A stretch of 64,000 bases of DNA from Chionis minor (lineage: Eukaryota; Chordata; Aves; Charadriiformes; Chionididae): the NCBI GenBank assembly GCA_013398295.1, contig VZSF01007915.1:40466-104465 (forward strand), given 5' to 3'. This document shows, piece by piece, positions 52,761 through 64,000 of the stretch (positions are counted from its first letter, which is position 1; every line of letters starts with the position of its first letter). Both the position numbers and the translations under genes were made by a program. Below the pieces are notes generated by a model. That model did no database searches, was not told the DNA's origin, and saw nothing but the letters and a program-made list of their open reading frames with translations.

Positions 52761-55275
52761 CTGATGGCTGTCTATCTCGCCCCAATCCATCCCGGTCACG
52801 TGTAACGTACTGTGCTAACTCTCCACTAGCTAAAGCGGGTACAGACCCTAACTTTCTGGTCAGGTTAAGGGAACCTTGCCTGTCGCCACCTCTTTCTCAG
52901 CTCTTAATTCCTGCTTTAAGCATCAGAATGGCCTGAACGCAGTTTTCTGTGGGAATGTAACTTAGTAAAGAACTTGTTTCATCACCTTTAAAATCATGAG
53001 TTCCCCCCTTTCCCTGCAGTGCAGCAATCAGATGAAAATAAGGGGAAGAATTTTCCCAGAGGAAAAATTGACAGGTAAAGAAAGAATGTGGAGTCTGGCA
53101 GGTGGAAATCCATTTGAGGCTTTGTGCTGATGGGCAAAAATAAGGGCGGTTTGCTTTCTTGCAGAGAAGACACCAGGTCATTTGGTTACAGATAACCAGA
53201 GCCGTCATTTGTTTCGGTTCAGACCGTGAGACTGTTTTCTCTAGAAGAACCATCTCCTGGAAATTGCTGGAAAAAGCTAACAGAGAAAAAATTGGAATTC
53301 TGCATTTAGCAGAATACAAAAATGTTATCCTATAGCATTCGTGTCTGGTTTGAAGGTGTGAGGTGGAAAGAAGAGGACTTCTGAGTAGAGCAGGAGATAA
53401 ACTACTTTTGCAGCTCCAGGCAGCAGAGAAAGGATCAGGTAATTCAAGTTCTTTAGATGAATGGCGTGATGTATCTTCTGTACTTATAACGACTTCTGCA
53501 GCGCCGTGGTCTGTGTACCACGCTAGCATTTGTATGCATGCAGTAGGACTGGTAATGAAGAATATCAGGCCCAAAATTATCCATGTATTGTTGGAAAGTC
53601 AGATCTTGACAGTGTGGTGGTGGAAAAACACCAGTGCCTAGTTTTTACCGACATTGTACTGTCTGTACTCCAGGAGCTGTAACAGGGAAAGTTTCAGAAA
53701 ATGCGCCGTGTATACAGGAACCTAGAATGGAGAAGGAGATTTTGGGATCGGGCGTGAGATGCTGTCATGCTGGGGGTTGCAAAGAGGTGGATGGTAGGAA
53801 AGGACAGGCAAATTTTTATTGCATAGCAAAATCCACAGCTGTAGTTCTGCTTCCCCATTGAGCTTCTCATTGCAAAGGTCTGTGTCCTCTCTGGACTTCG
53901 GTATTCAGGATGTCACTGGGATGGGGCAGCATTTGCCTATCCGTAGGCTGCTGAAAAACCCCTCCAGTCCCAAGTGCATGATGGGTTTGGGGACCAAAGG
54001 GAATAACTTCAGATAATATGAAAATCCATCTGGATGGTACTGTGCATTAGTTTATCATGTGCTTAGATGGAACGGTTTCTTACGTTACCCAGATGGTTTT
54101 TTCTATGTTGACAGAGCGCAGCGTAATGTGGAGAGATCCGCTTTTGGGAGCGTGGCTTATGTTGGTGGCTAGTGTGGTGTAGCAGCTCAGAAACGCTTGG
54201 TAGACTTGACTTAGCTGGACACAGCTTTTCCACGTATTCCAAAACTCCTCTGAGGTGTGGGTAACCTTCTGGTGCAACATCAGCCCTGAGCCTGCTTTTA
54301 AAGAGGATTCACTAGCGCGTAGCCCCAAGGGTGAATTTTGTCAGTGGTGAGTTAGAAACTGGGAGCCTGTTCTTGAGCTGTACTTAACGCGTGTTTGTGC
54401 AAGTGCGATGAGTGGTGTGGGAGTGTACTGTAGCGTGAACTGATTTGGGAGACTAAAAATGCAGCAGGAAGGGAGGCTGGAGTTCGTGTGGTTTGGGTTT
54501 TTTTGTTGTTTTGGTTTTTTTATGTATTTATTAGCTCAAAACAGAACATCCTTAATCTTTGCTAGTTGCCTCGGAAAACCAGATCCTAAAACAGTCCCAG
54601 GGTGACAGAGGGTGCCAAAGGTAGGCATTGCTCCAGAGTTAAGAGCAGCGTGGTCTTCTCATTCAACATGTTGGGTTTAGACTACGGTGTTTAGGAGATG
54701 TGTTAAATACACGTTGCGATTCTCCCTTAAGCGTTGCCCCAAGATATACTTGCTGTGTGACAGAAGGCACAACTCAGCCCCTGAGTGTGTGGGGTTTCAG
54801 ATGGACAGAACTCTCCCTTGGGAAAGCTATTGCGTCATTGCTCGCTGCTTCGCCATTTTGTGTACCTTGCTCCTGAAACATCTGGTGCTGGCCACTGTTG
54901 GACACAGGACGCTGGAAGAACACGGACCCTGGATTGCTCCGACAACGCTCTTCCAATGAATTCCTTTGCAGGAGATCTAAGAGAAGATTATTTTAAGTTG
55001 TAATCATGAATTGTCCCTAGTTAGAAATGAAATGACCCTTACGCTACAGTTTTAGGATACAGCACCTGATTTTTATAACGCAAACAAACTTAAATTGTGT
55101 ACTTCTTAAAAATATTTTAATTGGTAGAGATACCTTTTAAATTATTTATGTTCCAACATTTGCAAAGCTCTGATTGGCTCTGTGCAAGTGTTCTGATGTC
55201 TGTGACGTTCCCCCCCCCTTCTAATTTTCAGTTTGTCTTTTACTTTATTGGTAATAAATGATCTGAAAAGCATCA
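52761..55275 (+). other. RFLNB: Probable RFLNB 3' UTR
   Basis: This is non-coding, increasingly AT-rich sequence from the stop to a canonical AATAAA. TTATTTATG-type AU-rich motifs occur near 55141-55150. Antisense ORF 52897-53574 has no family resemblance. Confidence 0.55.
55253..55258 (+). terminator. RFLNB: Candidate RFLNB poly(A) signal
   Basis: AATAAA in the string GGTAATAAATGATC lies 2.5 kb after the stop, with a GT/T-rich stretch (GTCTCTTTATTTTT) about 25-40 nt downstream. A second AATAAA is at 55340-55345. Confidence 0.55.
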
Positions 55276-55289
55276 TACAGGGAAGTCTC

Positions 55290-55295
55290 TTTATT
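55290..55295 (-). terminator. LIAT1: Candidate LIAT1 distal poly(A) signal (opposite strand)
   Basis: TTTATT on + gives AATAAA on the - strand. Other - strand AATAAA signals closer to the LIAT1 stop are at 55572-55577 and 55972-55977. Which is used cannot be told from sequence. Confidence 0.25.
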
Positions 55296-55345
55296 TTTAA
55301 TTCAAAGCTTTTCAATGTTTATTATGGTATTTACTTAGTAATAAA

Positions 55346-57152
55346 TACATAATATATCCTGCCAATCCCAGCTCCCCTCTTGTTTCTCTTATGTCATGTG
55401 TTGCTGTTGTTTACGTATTCTAGGAAAGCGTTTTCTATATAAAACTGTATTTAAAAAAAACCCAACACCAACTGTTGTGGTTTTATCAGTTTAGAAGCTA
55501 CTCAGAAAAGTGCCTTCAAGAGAGCTGAAAATCCTCTCCTGTATGTATTTGAGTCGTTCATCTGGTATAGTTTTATTTTTAAAGAGAGTTTCTGGTATGG
55601 ATTTCAGGATATCCTGCAACTGAAGCACTTATGCTTTTCAAATATAACAAGCATTTAACCAGAGAGCGATTTCTTTTAAATTTTGGTTAAAAAATGTAAA
55701 TGCTCAAATGCTACATTAGTAAATACAGCATAAAATAAGACTAGAATGTGTTATGCATTAAACTTTATAAAAACAAAATAGATGGTTACAAACTATTGTT
55801 TTGAGAGAAATGCTGTAGTGTTTTTCTGGATGCTTAATCTGTTCTTTAAACCTTTCCGAATCTGCAGGCGTGCTGATTTTGTTAGTATCTCTGGCAGAGT
55901 AGTAATGGATGAAATTGAACATCAGTTAATTAATTCATAATGGGATTTTTTTGCTTACTCTTTATTGTTCATCTGGTTATCTGCTTGCAAAAGCTCTAGA
56001 TTTGCATGTAATGACATTATTGGAATCTAGGGAGCTTTGAAGCTATTCTAAAGGCTGCCGCTGCTCCTGCGAAGGTCAGTGCAAGCATTTCGGTATCGTG
56101 CCTTGTTTAAAGTATTAAACGTGAGAAAAGCCATATATAAACATCAATTGTTGCATAAAAGACAATCCATTTGATGAGCCTTTAAGAAAAAACTTTAAAA
56201 ATCAGAACAGTATCTTTCAGAAGGGCTTCAGGAAAAATTTCCTGTCCTTCCCGTGCCATCTAACTTCCAAATACTTCCTTTAGTACAGCCTGGGCTGTTT
56301 TACTTTTAATATTGTAGTAACTCTCTGTGTGAAAGATGTTCTTTTACTATGAGAATTTGAAGCAGGGGAGTACACGGCAGCCTACTGCTTGATGTGATTT
56401 TTAATTCATATTGGCCAAACGGGCTTCTGGTTAGTACCTACCATGACAAGGATAACCCCATTGTTATAGATGTGTATGATTTTTTTCCTTGTGTATACGT
56501 TGTGCTTCTCCAGAATGTCAAATCTGAGAGGCTGATGCAATGAATTTTTATAACACAATACTGTACCTAACAATTAGATCGCAAGCCAGGAGGTGAGGGC
56601 TGGATTCCCATCCTGATTCTGCAGTTTCAAGCACGAGGTAAGTTTGTGTGCCTGCAAATCATTTTAGCCTCCAAAGAAGGTATCTGGTCATCCAGCTGCC
56701 CCCACTCAGTTTCCCCATCTGCCCCAAGGGCTGTGCTTGCCAGTTTCAGGACCAGCAATTAACGACGTGAATACACAAAAAAAGCTTGGGGTGACGCAGT
56801 GAGTATTACTTTGAAATAAACTAGAAGTAATAACTGGGGATACGCCAGGAGAAATAGGCAGTATGGAAAGGAGCACTCTTAATTGTTCAAGTAGTCTGAT
56901 TGCATCCATATCTTAGCTAGCAGATTGGCTTGGTTTTAAAATATAAATGTCCTGTTCTGCACACAGGTCTAAGACTGTGAGTGCAGAACTTGTCGAGAGA
57001 TTTTGGGTGACGCCACTGGTTTCAGCTCGGAGACTTTGCTAGCCCGTGCAGCATTCAGGACCGGTTGATGCTTGCTCCTGCAGAAAATACCTGCAGCAAT
57101 CTTCTTTACATACTGTGTGATCGCTGCTCGTGCATGATGCCCTGCGAGGAAG
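55346..57152. other. AT-rich region between convergent RFLNB and LIAT1
   Basis: This is AT-rich DNA without recognised repeats, probably the 3' UTR of LIAT1 on the - strand and possibly an extended RFLNB 3' UTR on +. Candidate - strand poly(A) signals lie at 55572-55577 and 55972-55977. Confidence 0.6.
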
Positions 57153-57505
57153 TCATGGGGAATGCCTGGCAGTTGGGCACAGCTCAGCAGGCAAATGTTG
57201 CTGGATATACGATTCGTACCGTTTCCTTCTGTTCATCTTATAGATACGCAGCCTTTCTTCCTCTGCTGCGGGATCTTCAAGAATCCCGTCCCACCGAAGG
57301 CTTTCGTTAAGCTGAGCAGACAGACCTTGATCTGTTTGACTAGAGTCCAAAATGGTGGAAGTTGATACTGCAACCTTGTTTATTCCTGCATCCTTCTGTT
57401 TCTCTTCTTTGCTTTGGGCTGAGACAGGGTTCCTCCCGGGACTTGGGATTTCAGGCGATGGAGAGGAGTGGGCCTGTTGCTTTCTGGTTTTGTGGTGGTG
57501 TTTAT
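57153..57505 (-). CDS. LIAT1: LIAT1 (ligand of ATE1) terminal coding exon
   Basis: LIAT1 (C17orf97) is an intrinsically disordered protein that binds the arginyltransferase ATE1 of the Arg/N-degron pathway. On the - strand the exon starts after TTTTAACAG (AG at 57507-57506) with AT AAA CAC, giving DKHHHKTRKQQ, then a Ser/Pro and Lys-rich region and the LIAT1 domain at 57216-57308: NESLRWDGILEDPAAEEE followed by RLRIYKMNRRKRY. Only 20 residues (ESYIQQHLPAELCPTARHSP) follow before TGA at 57155-57153. It has none of the decapeptide repeats of primates. Position and orientation relative to RFLNB match human. The upstream exon (phase 1 needed) is not confidently located. The assignment rests on the recalled domain pattern plus synteny. 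Confidence 0.82.
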
Positions 57506-58980
57506 CTGTTAAAATGATAAACACTGTTAGCAAAAACGTATGCATGGCCTTTAGGGCTGTCCTGTTTATTTCATAAAAAAGGATGATGAGACAAGTGCTT
57601 GCTGTGCCGTTACGTGCCCATTAATAGGAAACCAAATCTATAAGAAAATATTAATGACCTAAAAGCCTTATTTTCCAGTGGGAAATCTATATTTATCTGA
57701 CTGGCTAACATAGCAATTCTCACACCTGTAAAATGTATTTATTGAGGCTGTTAATGCATTAATAGCACTTCTACACTGCCACGAAGTTCACTGTGCTTGC
57801 CTGGCTCAATTTAGGCAGGAAATTGATTCTTAGTTGTTGGGGTGGTGGGTTTTTTTTAAACTGTATCCATTAATACAGCCAGCAATGTGATTTTTTTTTT
57901 TTTATAGTACAATTTCTGGAAACTTTCAGGCAACCTTTCTATTAAGATACTGGAAGTGAACGGCTATTCCTTTACATGGAAGATTTTTTTGAAATTAACC
58001 TCCCCTTTCTGTAGCTATAACAGCAACTCAGCCCCACTGATGGGAAGTTAGATCCATGCCGTGACTCATGCCTGTGGAACGGTGAGTATTTAAACAACTA
58101 TAGTGTAGCTCACCAAAAGAAAACCACGAAATATTTACAACAGTCCAAATCTCAGGCAGTTTATGAAACGTCCTACTTCTTGACAGATGTCGTATGCCTC
58201 CTACTGCTTGTGCTGTGCAGTTACATGTACTCAATCTTTTTGGATAGACTTGTAGCTATATATGAAACGATATGTATGAACAGGCTACAGGTTCAGTGAG
58301 AGGTTGTGAAGTGCTACGGATGATTTCCTGGGGAGGGTTGCTCTTTCCCTCCATGACAGTTGTCCTGCAGGATGGAGGGAGTCTGGCATCCTCCAGCTGA
58401 CACGGACAGGTGGATCTGCTGGTACCCGCGCTCCGGCTGCGCGTCCCTTCACGTCTGTGTCGCATCAATTGCACAAATACGCAATGGTGGGCGCTGGTCA
58501 CGTACCAGCCTGGTGCACATGTGGCTTCGCCACATCCCCTTCCCTCCCCAGGCCTGCCCGGCCCCTGCAGGGGATGTTTTGGGGACAGCTGTGGGGAGCA
58601 CGGTGGCTTCATGGGGGACGGTGGCCTTTGCCCACCATTTCTGCGGTGGCCAGCCCAGCTCACCTGCCCGCACGGTGGTGGTGGTGGCGGTGGCACTCCT
58701 GCCTGGCAGCTGCTGCTTCTGCTTCCTCGGTGGTGGCTTCGTGCCAGGGCTCTGCGGTGGAGAGGGCCACGGGCAGCCCCTCGCCCCCCGCCGCCGGCCC
58801 GCGCCGCTCTCCTGCCTGCGGGGCCTGGCATGGCCGCCCACCGCCGCCCTCCAGCCTGGCAGGGAGAAGAGAAGGAAGGTCAGCAGCCCTGGCCCAGCCT
58901 CCCTCCTTGTCCGTGGCACACCCCGCCTCCATCTTCACTCCCCTTAGTGCTTTCCCCTTCCATCACACCCCTCCTCGTCT
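57506..58980. other. Region upstream of the LIAT1 exon: probable intron and GC-rich patch
   Basis: 57506-58400 is AT-rich with T-runs (57846-57858, 57891-57903). 58400-58900 is GC- and CpG-rich and includes a strong - strand donor (CAG|GTGAGC, exon side ending at 58664) in the phase required to join the LIAT1 exon. Overlapping ORFs on both strands make a coding call unsafe. Confidence 0.55.
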
Positions 58981-59340
58981 CCCCTCAGCGCCTTCCCGCT
59001 CCATCTCCCCTCAGGTTTTGGCCTTCCCCCTCCGCCTCCCCTCAGCGCCTTCCCCCTCCATCTCCCCTCAGGTTTTGCCCTTCCATCTTCTCTTCCCCTC
59101 AGTGCCTTCCTGCTCCATTTCCCCTCAGGTTTGGCCCTTCCACCTCCTCCATCTCCGCTCAGTGCCTTCCCCCTCCATTTCCCCTCAGGTCTGGCCCTTC
59201 ATCTCTCCTCCCCTCAGTGCTTCCCCTCTCCATTTCCCCTCAGCACCTTCCCTTCCACCTCACCTTCCCTCTTCACCTCTCCTCCCCTCAGCACCTTCCC
59301 TTCCATCTCCCCACTGCCTTTCCCCCTTCCTTTTCCCCGC
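58981..59340. repeat. Dimeric pyrimidine-rich minisatellite
   Basis: The + strand is almost all C and T with tandem units starting with CCCCTCAG or a one-base variant at 58981, 59038, 59095, 59155, 59210 and 59284, so unit lengths are 57, 57, 60, 55 and 74 bp. In the first unit a second CCCCTCAGG begins 26 bp in, so the 57-bp unit is a 26+31 dimer of a shorter motif (CCCCTCAG, then CCTTCC or TTTTG-type spacer). Later units are degraded. Because stops need A, all three + frames stay open, producing spurious Pro/Ser/Leu-rich ORFs. Confidence 0.88.
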
Positions 59341-62300
59341 AGCGGCCGCCCTTCAGCAAGGTCTCCAGGGCAGCCATGGCGCAGGGGCAAGCCTGAGCCT
59401 GCCTGCTTGGCCGGGGGCCCAGCGCCATTGCCCTGCGTGAACAGCCCTCTCCGTTTGGGCAGGTACCGGGGCTTGCCTGAGGTGACATGGCCCCACCAGA
59501 AAGTACCGGCTTGGTGGAGGCAGCACACTGGCAGCAGGTGAAGTAATGCGGGTTTTCTGGCACAGTGTGGCCGCAGAGGGGAAAATCAAACCCGACCCCA
59601 TTGCAGGAAGACCAGCTATGGAGGTCCTTCCCTCCCCTTCCCCGTACCTCAGCCCTGTAAATGGAGGCGCTGTAGGAAACTCCCTTCCCCACATCAGAGC
59701 AGCGAAGGAGCGGGTGAAACAGCCACCGAGGCGGCAGCAGCTCTCCTGAGTGTTTTGGGGACGGGGCGATGCTCGGATCTCCTGCCCTTGCTGCTGCGTG
59801 GTGGCCATGGGCATTTTAACAGCCCCACCGAGGAGGGAGACGAGGGGATCTCCTCCGGAGGTGAGCCTGGACACCAAGGATTCGCCGGAATTGTCACAAC
59901 CGCCGCTGAAGCGAGGCACTGCTTATTTGTGCTCCGCTCCTTGGAAAAGAAAGCGGCGGTTTAATCCTGGTTCGGTTGCTTTTTCCCCCTCCCTGCCCGC
60001 CTCTTTCCGTCTCTCCTCCTGATCTATTTAGATGTGAAATTTGGCAGACGCCAGCGGTTGCGTTCAGACAGGTTGTGATGAAATCAGGCTCCCGGGAGGC
60101 TGCTCCCATGGCGGATCCCGGGGCTGCAGGCAGCGCTTCTCCGACTGCCGCTAATGGTCTGATTTCAAAGTGTCAACAGCAGGGGTTTCACAGTGATGGT
60201 TATTACTAATGCTGTACAGCAGCCAGCAGGTCTCCAAAGCCTGCGTGTGGATGAAAGGAATGGTGACAGAGGGCAAAAAAGCAAGGAAAACAGGAACAGC
60301 AGTGACGGGATGTAAATAATTCATCCAGACTGAAAAGTGAGTACAATATTTTGGGAGAGCAGCTACTTGTAGCTAGTGGTGGTTGTAGTTGATTTTATTA
60401 TGATAAAACCTGACTTGCCAGCCAAAATTAGAGTCCAGCAGTAGCGGCTGGCTTGAGCTACGTACAAATAAAATTATCTTCTGACAGCTCCTCCCTGGAA
60501 TACCAGGACGGGTAGGACCAATGTTCATCTGGTTGCCCCGCTCCTGCTGCTGCTGCAGTTGGGCAGGAGGATGCCGGGTGCCGAGGTGCTCCCCAGCAGT
60601 GGGTAATTTTATGCTGAAGGGGCATCGTCCCCAGGCAAATCCCTGACCCTCTTACTGCTTTCTGTCACTTCTCTCTTTGTCCCCCTTTCCTTTTTAGACT
60701 GAGTCTCAAACTCTGCTCTGCCCGGTGCCGCCAGACTTAGTGGATGTTCTACCTGCAATTCACAGTAAAAAATATCAAGAACAAACTTTCCACAATCCTC
60801 TGAAGAGGATTTCACTGCATCTTGGAGGCATATATCTTTTGAAAATAAACATGTCATGATTTCATAAAATAGAAGTCCAATTTGTAAACCCTTGCCAGGA
60901 AGGGTAATCGCATTCAGGCGGTAGATCTCATCTATGTGTAAGGATTCTCAGATTTATTTTTCAGTCTGCTTGAATATTCCTACTATCCTCTTTAATTTTA
61001 CCTTGAGTGTAAAATGAGGTAGAGGTACCATTGTACTTGTTTCCTTTGGTGAGATGGGGGTGTTATGATGTATTCAGCATAAAATTTGGGTAATGCAACA
61101 GGCAGGTGCCTCTGTAAGGAGATTTGTGAACATGCCTTATACCCTGATTGGAAAAAATAGTAATTTTATAAGCAATTATATAGATCTGGTGACACGAGGA
61201 AGGAAATTTGCGAGCTTTAAATTCAAAGCCCAGCCTAAGCTGGTGTCAGAAAGTGGGTCTTCACAAATGTAGTGTATATGTGTATTTTTTATTAGGACAT
61301 CAAAGAAACGCCCAGACCTCAAATATAGAACCCATGGCCGCTGGGTTCTCACTCGAGTGCTTTTATTTGGTGGGGGGTGGAGGGGGGTTCTTGGTGCATT
61401 TTTGACTTCAAATGCACCTACACTGAGAAATTTTTCTTGTTTTCCCCGATGAACCAGTTTACCCAAAAATGTGCATCATTTTCCTGTGCCATAGATACAC
61501 TGAAACTGCGTACAGACCTACTGCACTGGGCTACTAAGGAAGTCATCTTGTGCAATGTTACAGTGGTGCCGTAGGTTTACCTTGAGCAAGGAAAACAGAA
61601 TTAGAGCTGAGGCTTGTTCATGCAAGCAAAAAGAGCAGGGGATCAGAATGGGGATTTTGTCTTTAAAACAGGTGAAAAAAAAGCAGCTTAATTTGCTATG
61701 AAGCATCACTGTTTTTTAAATGTTTCCTTTGTCTTACATATTCTTGATTAGGTGTTCTCTGTAAGCGAGGTTGGGGTGTTTTTTTTGTTCAGATTGGGGA
61801 CTGAATCATTGACCTTTTCGTCGAGGAAGGATAATTACAGGGACAAATGCAAATTGAATCGCTGAGGACCAAATAGTAGAGGATTGCAATCAGAGTAACA
61901 GCTTGGAGAAAAATCCTGGCCTTCTTGCTGTGAATTGTGAAGCGGCGAGACGGAGCTGGAGTGGCCGGGGTGATGGGGAGGGTGTGCCAAATATCTCTGG
62001 CTGTGGCAGCTCTTTGACAGTTGTCAGCCCGTGTCCCTGGGAAATGGTCTCTCGGAGACAAGCAGCCCAGCCAGTTTGACCTTCAGTTATTCTATGTGAT
62101 TAAAATTGCTCATAATTAATACTCTTTATTATTAGTTGTGTATTACAGCCTTAATTGTCCACCTCTAATTCTTGCATCAAATGCTGAACAGACCGATGAT
62201 GAGAATCCTTACCTGCAGGAACTTGTGACCTAACCAGAAACGCCAGTCAAACTGGGGAAAGCCGACCAGCAGTGCAATGCCACAGCTCCGATTGCCTGGC

Positions 62301-64000
62301 AGGACATGGCTGAGAACGGGAGCCCAGATGCCCATTTACCAGTCCAGCATCCAAACTGGGAATCATTTCCTGTAGCACTCCAGCATCGTTACCGTTAGGA
62401 CTGTTTTGCTTCACAATAGGGCTGCTTTTAAGCATGTGTAGTTGTTCTGGAGGACACCTTCACGCCCACGGGTTTAACATTGCTCCGAAAATGATGGTCT
62501 TTATTTTTCATTTCTTGAGCAATGTGCCTGTCTGAGGGTGACACAGAAAGGCTGCTCCCCGGCGTGCAATTATGTGCTCTGCTGAAAGGAGACTGGATCA
62601 GCTCAGGGCATCTGCGGTGCAACTGTCAGCACCGCCGATAGGCTTGCAGGAGAAGGTTGCTACCCGTTACAGTCCTTGTCATGTGTATATTTAAAATCTC
62701 TGGCAGCTGTGATCTGGTGAATAATTCAGTGAAACCCATCATCGATAAAAGAGAGATTTTTTGAAGGGTTCTTTGGGTGGAATTGGAAGTGCCTGCTTTC
62801 TGACAAACGAGCGTATTAAAAATTGACTTTGTGCTATCAAGATAAAACTCATATTTAGCCTTTTTAAATTTTTTATTTAATGTCATATTTATTCTCTGTG
62901 ACTTCCAGCTACCAAGGCCCAGCCTTGCAGTCGGATTCCGAAGCGTCTGTGGTTCTGTGGGGAACCTGACAAGCAAATTCCACAGCAGAATGGATACAGG
63001 CTCTGAGATGTGTCGTTTCCTGTGCCTGTTGCTCCTGCCAGTACAGCTGGTTAAATAAGGTAATTTATCTTTTTCCTGAAGTTAGCTGAACCGTGTGTTT
63101 AATTTATTTATATTACTGACTGTGTGGAGGACTACCCTGGTGCGAAATGTCATCTTCAAGTGCTTTCTTCCACAGAAATACAGGCTCTGTATTAATGCAA
63201 ACACTGCTTCCTCTGATGTATTTTTCAACACTTGCCTAAACCAAAAAGCAAAATACATACTCAGACTTGAACTTGATTTAGGCAAAAGGTGGCTTAGGGT
63301 CCCTAAGCTTCTCCTGTGAGGTCTTGTGGAGGTGTGGAAATGCTGGGGCTTGCAGGGCCACCGGGTTTCTCAAGAACAGGCTCTGAGCAGGCAGTAAAAA
63401 CACAGACTGAGGGTTTATTTTCTTTTCCTCGCTCTTTACCTTCTCTCTCTGTCTCTCCCTCCCTTCTTGTCACACGGCAAATTTACTCACTGCATCCACT
63501 GGACGTTTAGACAGGAATGAACCTGATTTCTGTGTTCTTGGGGTAGTGCAAAGGAATAATTGTTTTTCGGTGATTTTTCCGTTGACTCACAGTGTGATCC
63601 CAGGCTGTCACTTCACCAAGTGCTTGGCTGCCTCTCCCCACCCTCCCCATGTTGCACGGGACCGTAATTAGCATTTGCACAGCTCTCCAAAATGCAAAAC
63701 AAGACATTTTTGGTCCATGTTGGGTCCAGGCTGGATCTGCTCTGTAACCCTTCCTGCAGACCCAGCTTCTGCTGATGTGGGGCGACTCTTTACAGCACCG
63801 CCCACAGCAAGAATAATATTACTGTAAAAAACAAAAAAAAAAGGCAACACCAAATTTTTCTTCTGATCCCAGGCAACCTTCTGTAGCTGGTGGCTGTTAC
63901 TGTGCTCGCTCTGCAGATTTGGGCCCTTAATTTTTAAAAGTTAGGAGCTCCCTGCAGTTGTCCCAGGCGCCGCGGCTCACCTTGCTTTGTCATGGGGTGC
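59341..64000. other. Right-hand region without a recognised gene
   Basis: 59341-60230 is GC-rich with chance ORFs on both strands. 60230-63900 is AT-rich and unique-looking. I tested it by eye for exons of the genes next expected from human synteny (RPH3AL, DOC2B) and for the missing LIAT1 exon, with no convincing match. A consensus - strand donor (CAAG|GTGAGC) at 63975-63984 sits in a small CpG cluster at the very edge. Confidence 0.6.

Noticed and set aside
58410..59440. Two overlapping + strand ORFs of 327-328 codons with 19-residue Pro/Ser/Leu repeats
   Set aside because: They come from an A-poor pyrimidine minisatellite and GC-rich DNA in which stop codons are rare in every frame. Three frames are open at once, which argues against coding.
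60609..60857. Basic - strand ORF (SKKERGTKREVTESSKRVRD) as the missing LIAT1 first exon
   Set aside because: No donor of the required phase follows the basic stretch, and the sequence does not resemble LIAT1 beyond charge.

Overview
This window is nuclear DNA from a bird. Evidence: four CR1 LINE fragments of the avian/sauropsid type, compact spliced genes with GT-AG introns, local CpG islands, and the neighbouring genes VPS53, RFLNB and LIAT1 found together on human 17p13.3. The species cannot be named from sequence alone. No bacterial, phage, viral or CRISPR-like content was seen. No protein or database comparison could be run; homology statements rest on recalled family sequence patterns.

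Layout. Positions 1-3323 are an intron of VPS53 whose upstream exons lie outside the window. Fifteen VPS53 exons (+ strand, 3324-42271) encode the last 629 residues of the GARP/EARP tethering subunit and join in one open frame with every splice phase agreeing. About 2.8 kb of probable 3' UTR follows, with poly(A) signals near 44.2, 44.85 and 45.05 kb. From 45.1 to 48.9 kb is intergenic DNA with a CR1 stub and an unexplained 333-codon antisense ORF. An assembly gap (48857-49602) is flanked by a strong CpG island and probably hides the promoter and first exon of RFLNB. RFLNB exons 2 and 3 (51052-51161 and 52430-52760, + strand) give the conserved refilin B core and C terminus. RFLNB ends tail-to-tail with a - strand exon at 57153-57505 that carries the LIAT1 domain. 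The remaining 6.5 kb holds a GC-rich patch, a dimeric pyrimidine-rich minisatellite (58981-59340) and otherwise plain intergenic or intronic DNA.

The three genes do not form a functional operon-like unit: VPS53 acts in endosome-to-Golgi tethering, RFLNB binds filamin and organises actin, and LIAT1 binds arginyltransferase ATE1. Their order and orientation match human (allowing for strand), so this is a conserved microsyntenic block. I found no evidence for a wholly new biological system. The observations most worth checking are the short bird LIAT1 and its missing first exon, the minisatellite beside it, the 333-codon ORF, and an intronic CpG-rich patch with a CLEAR-like E-box in VPS53.
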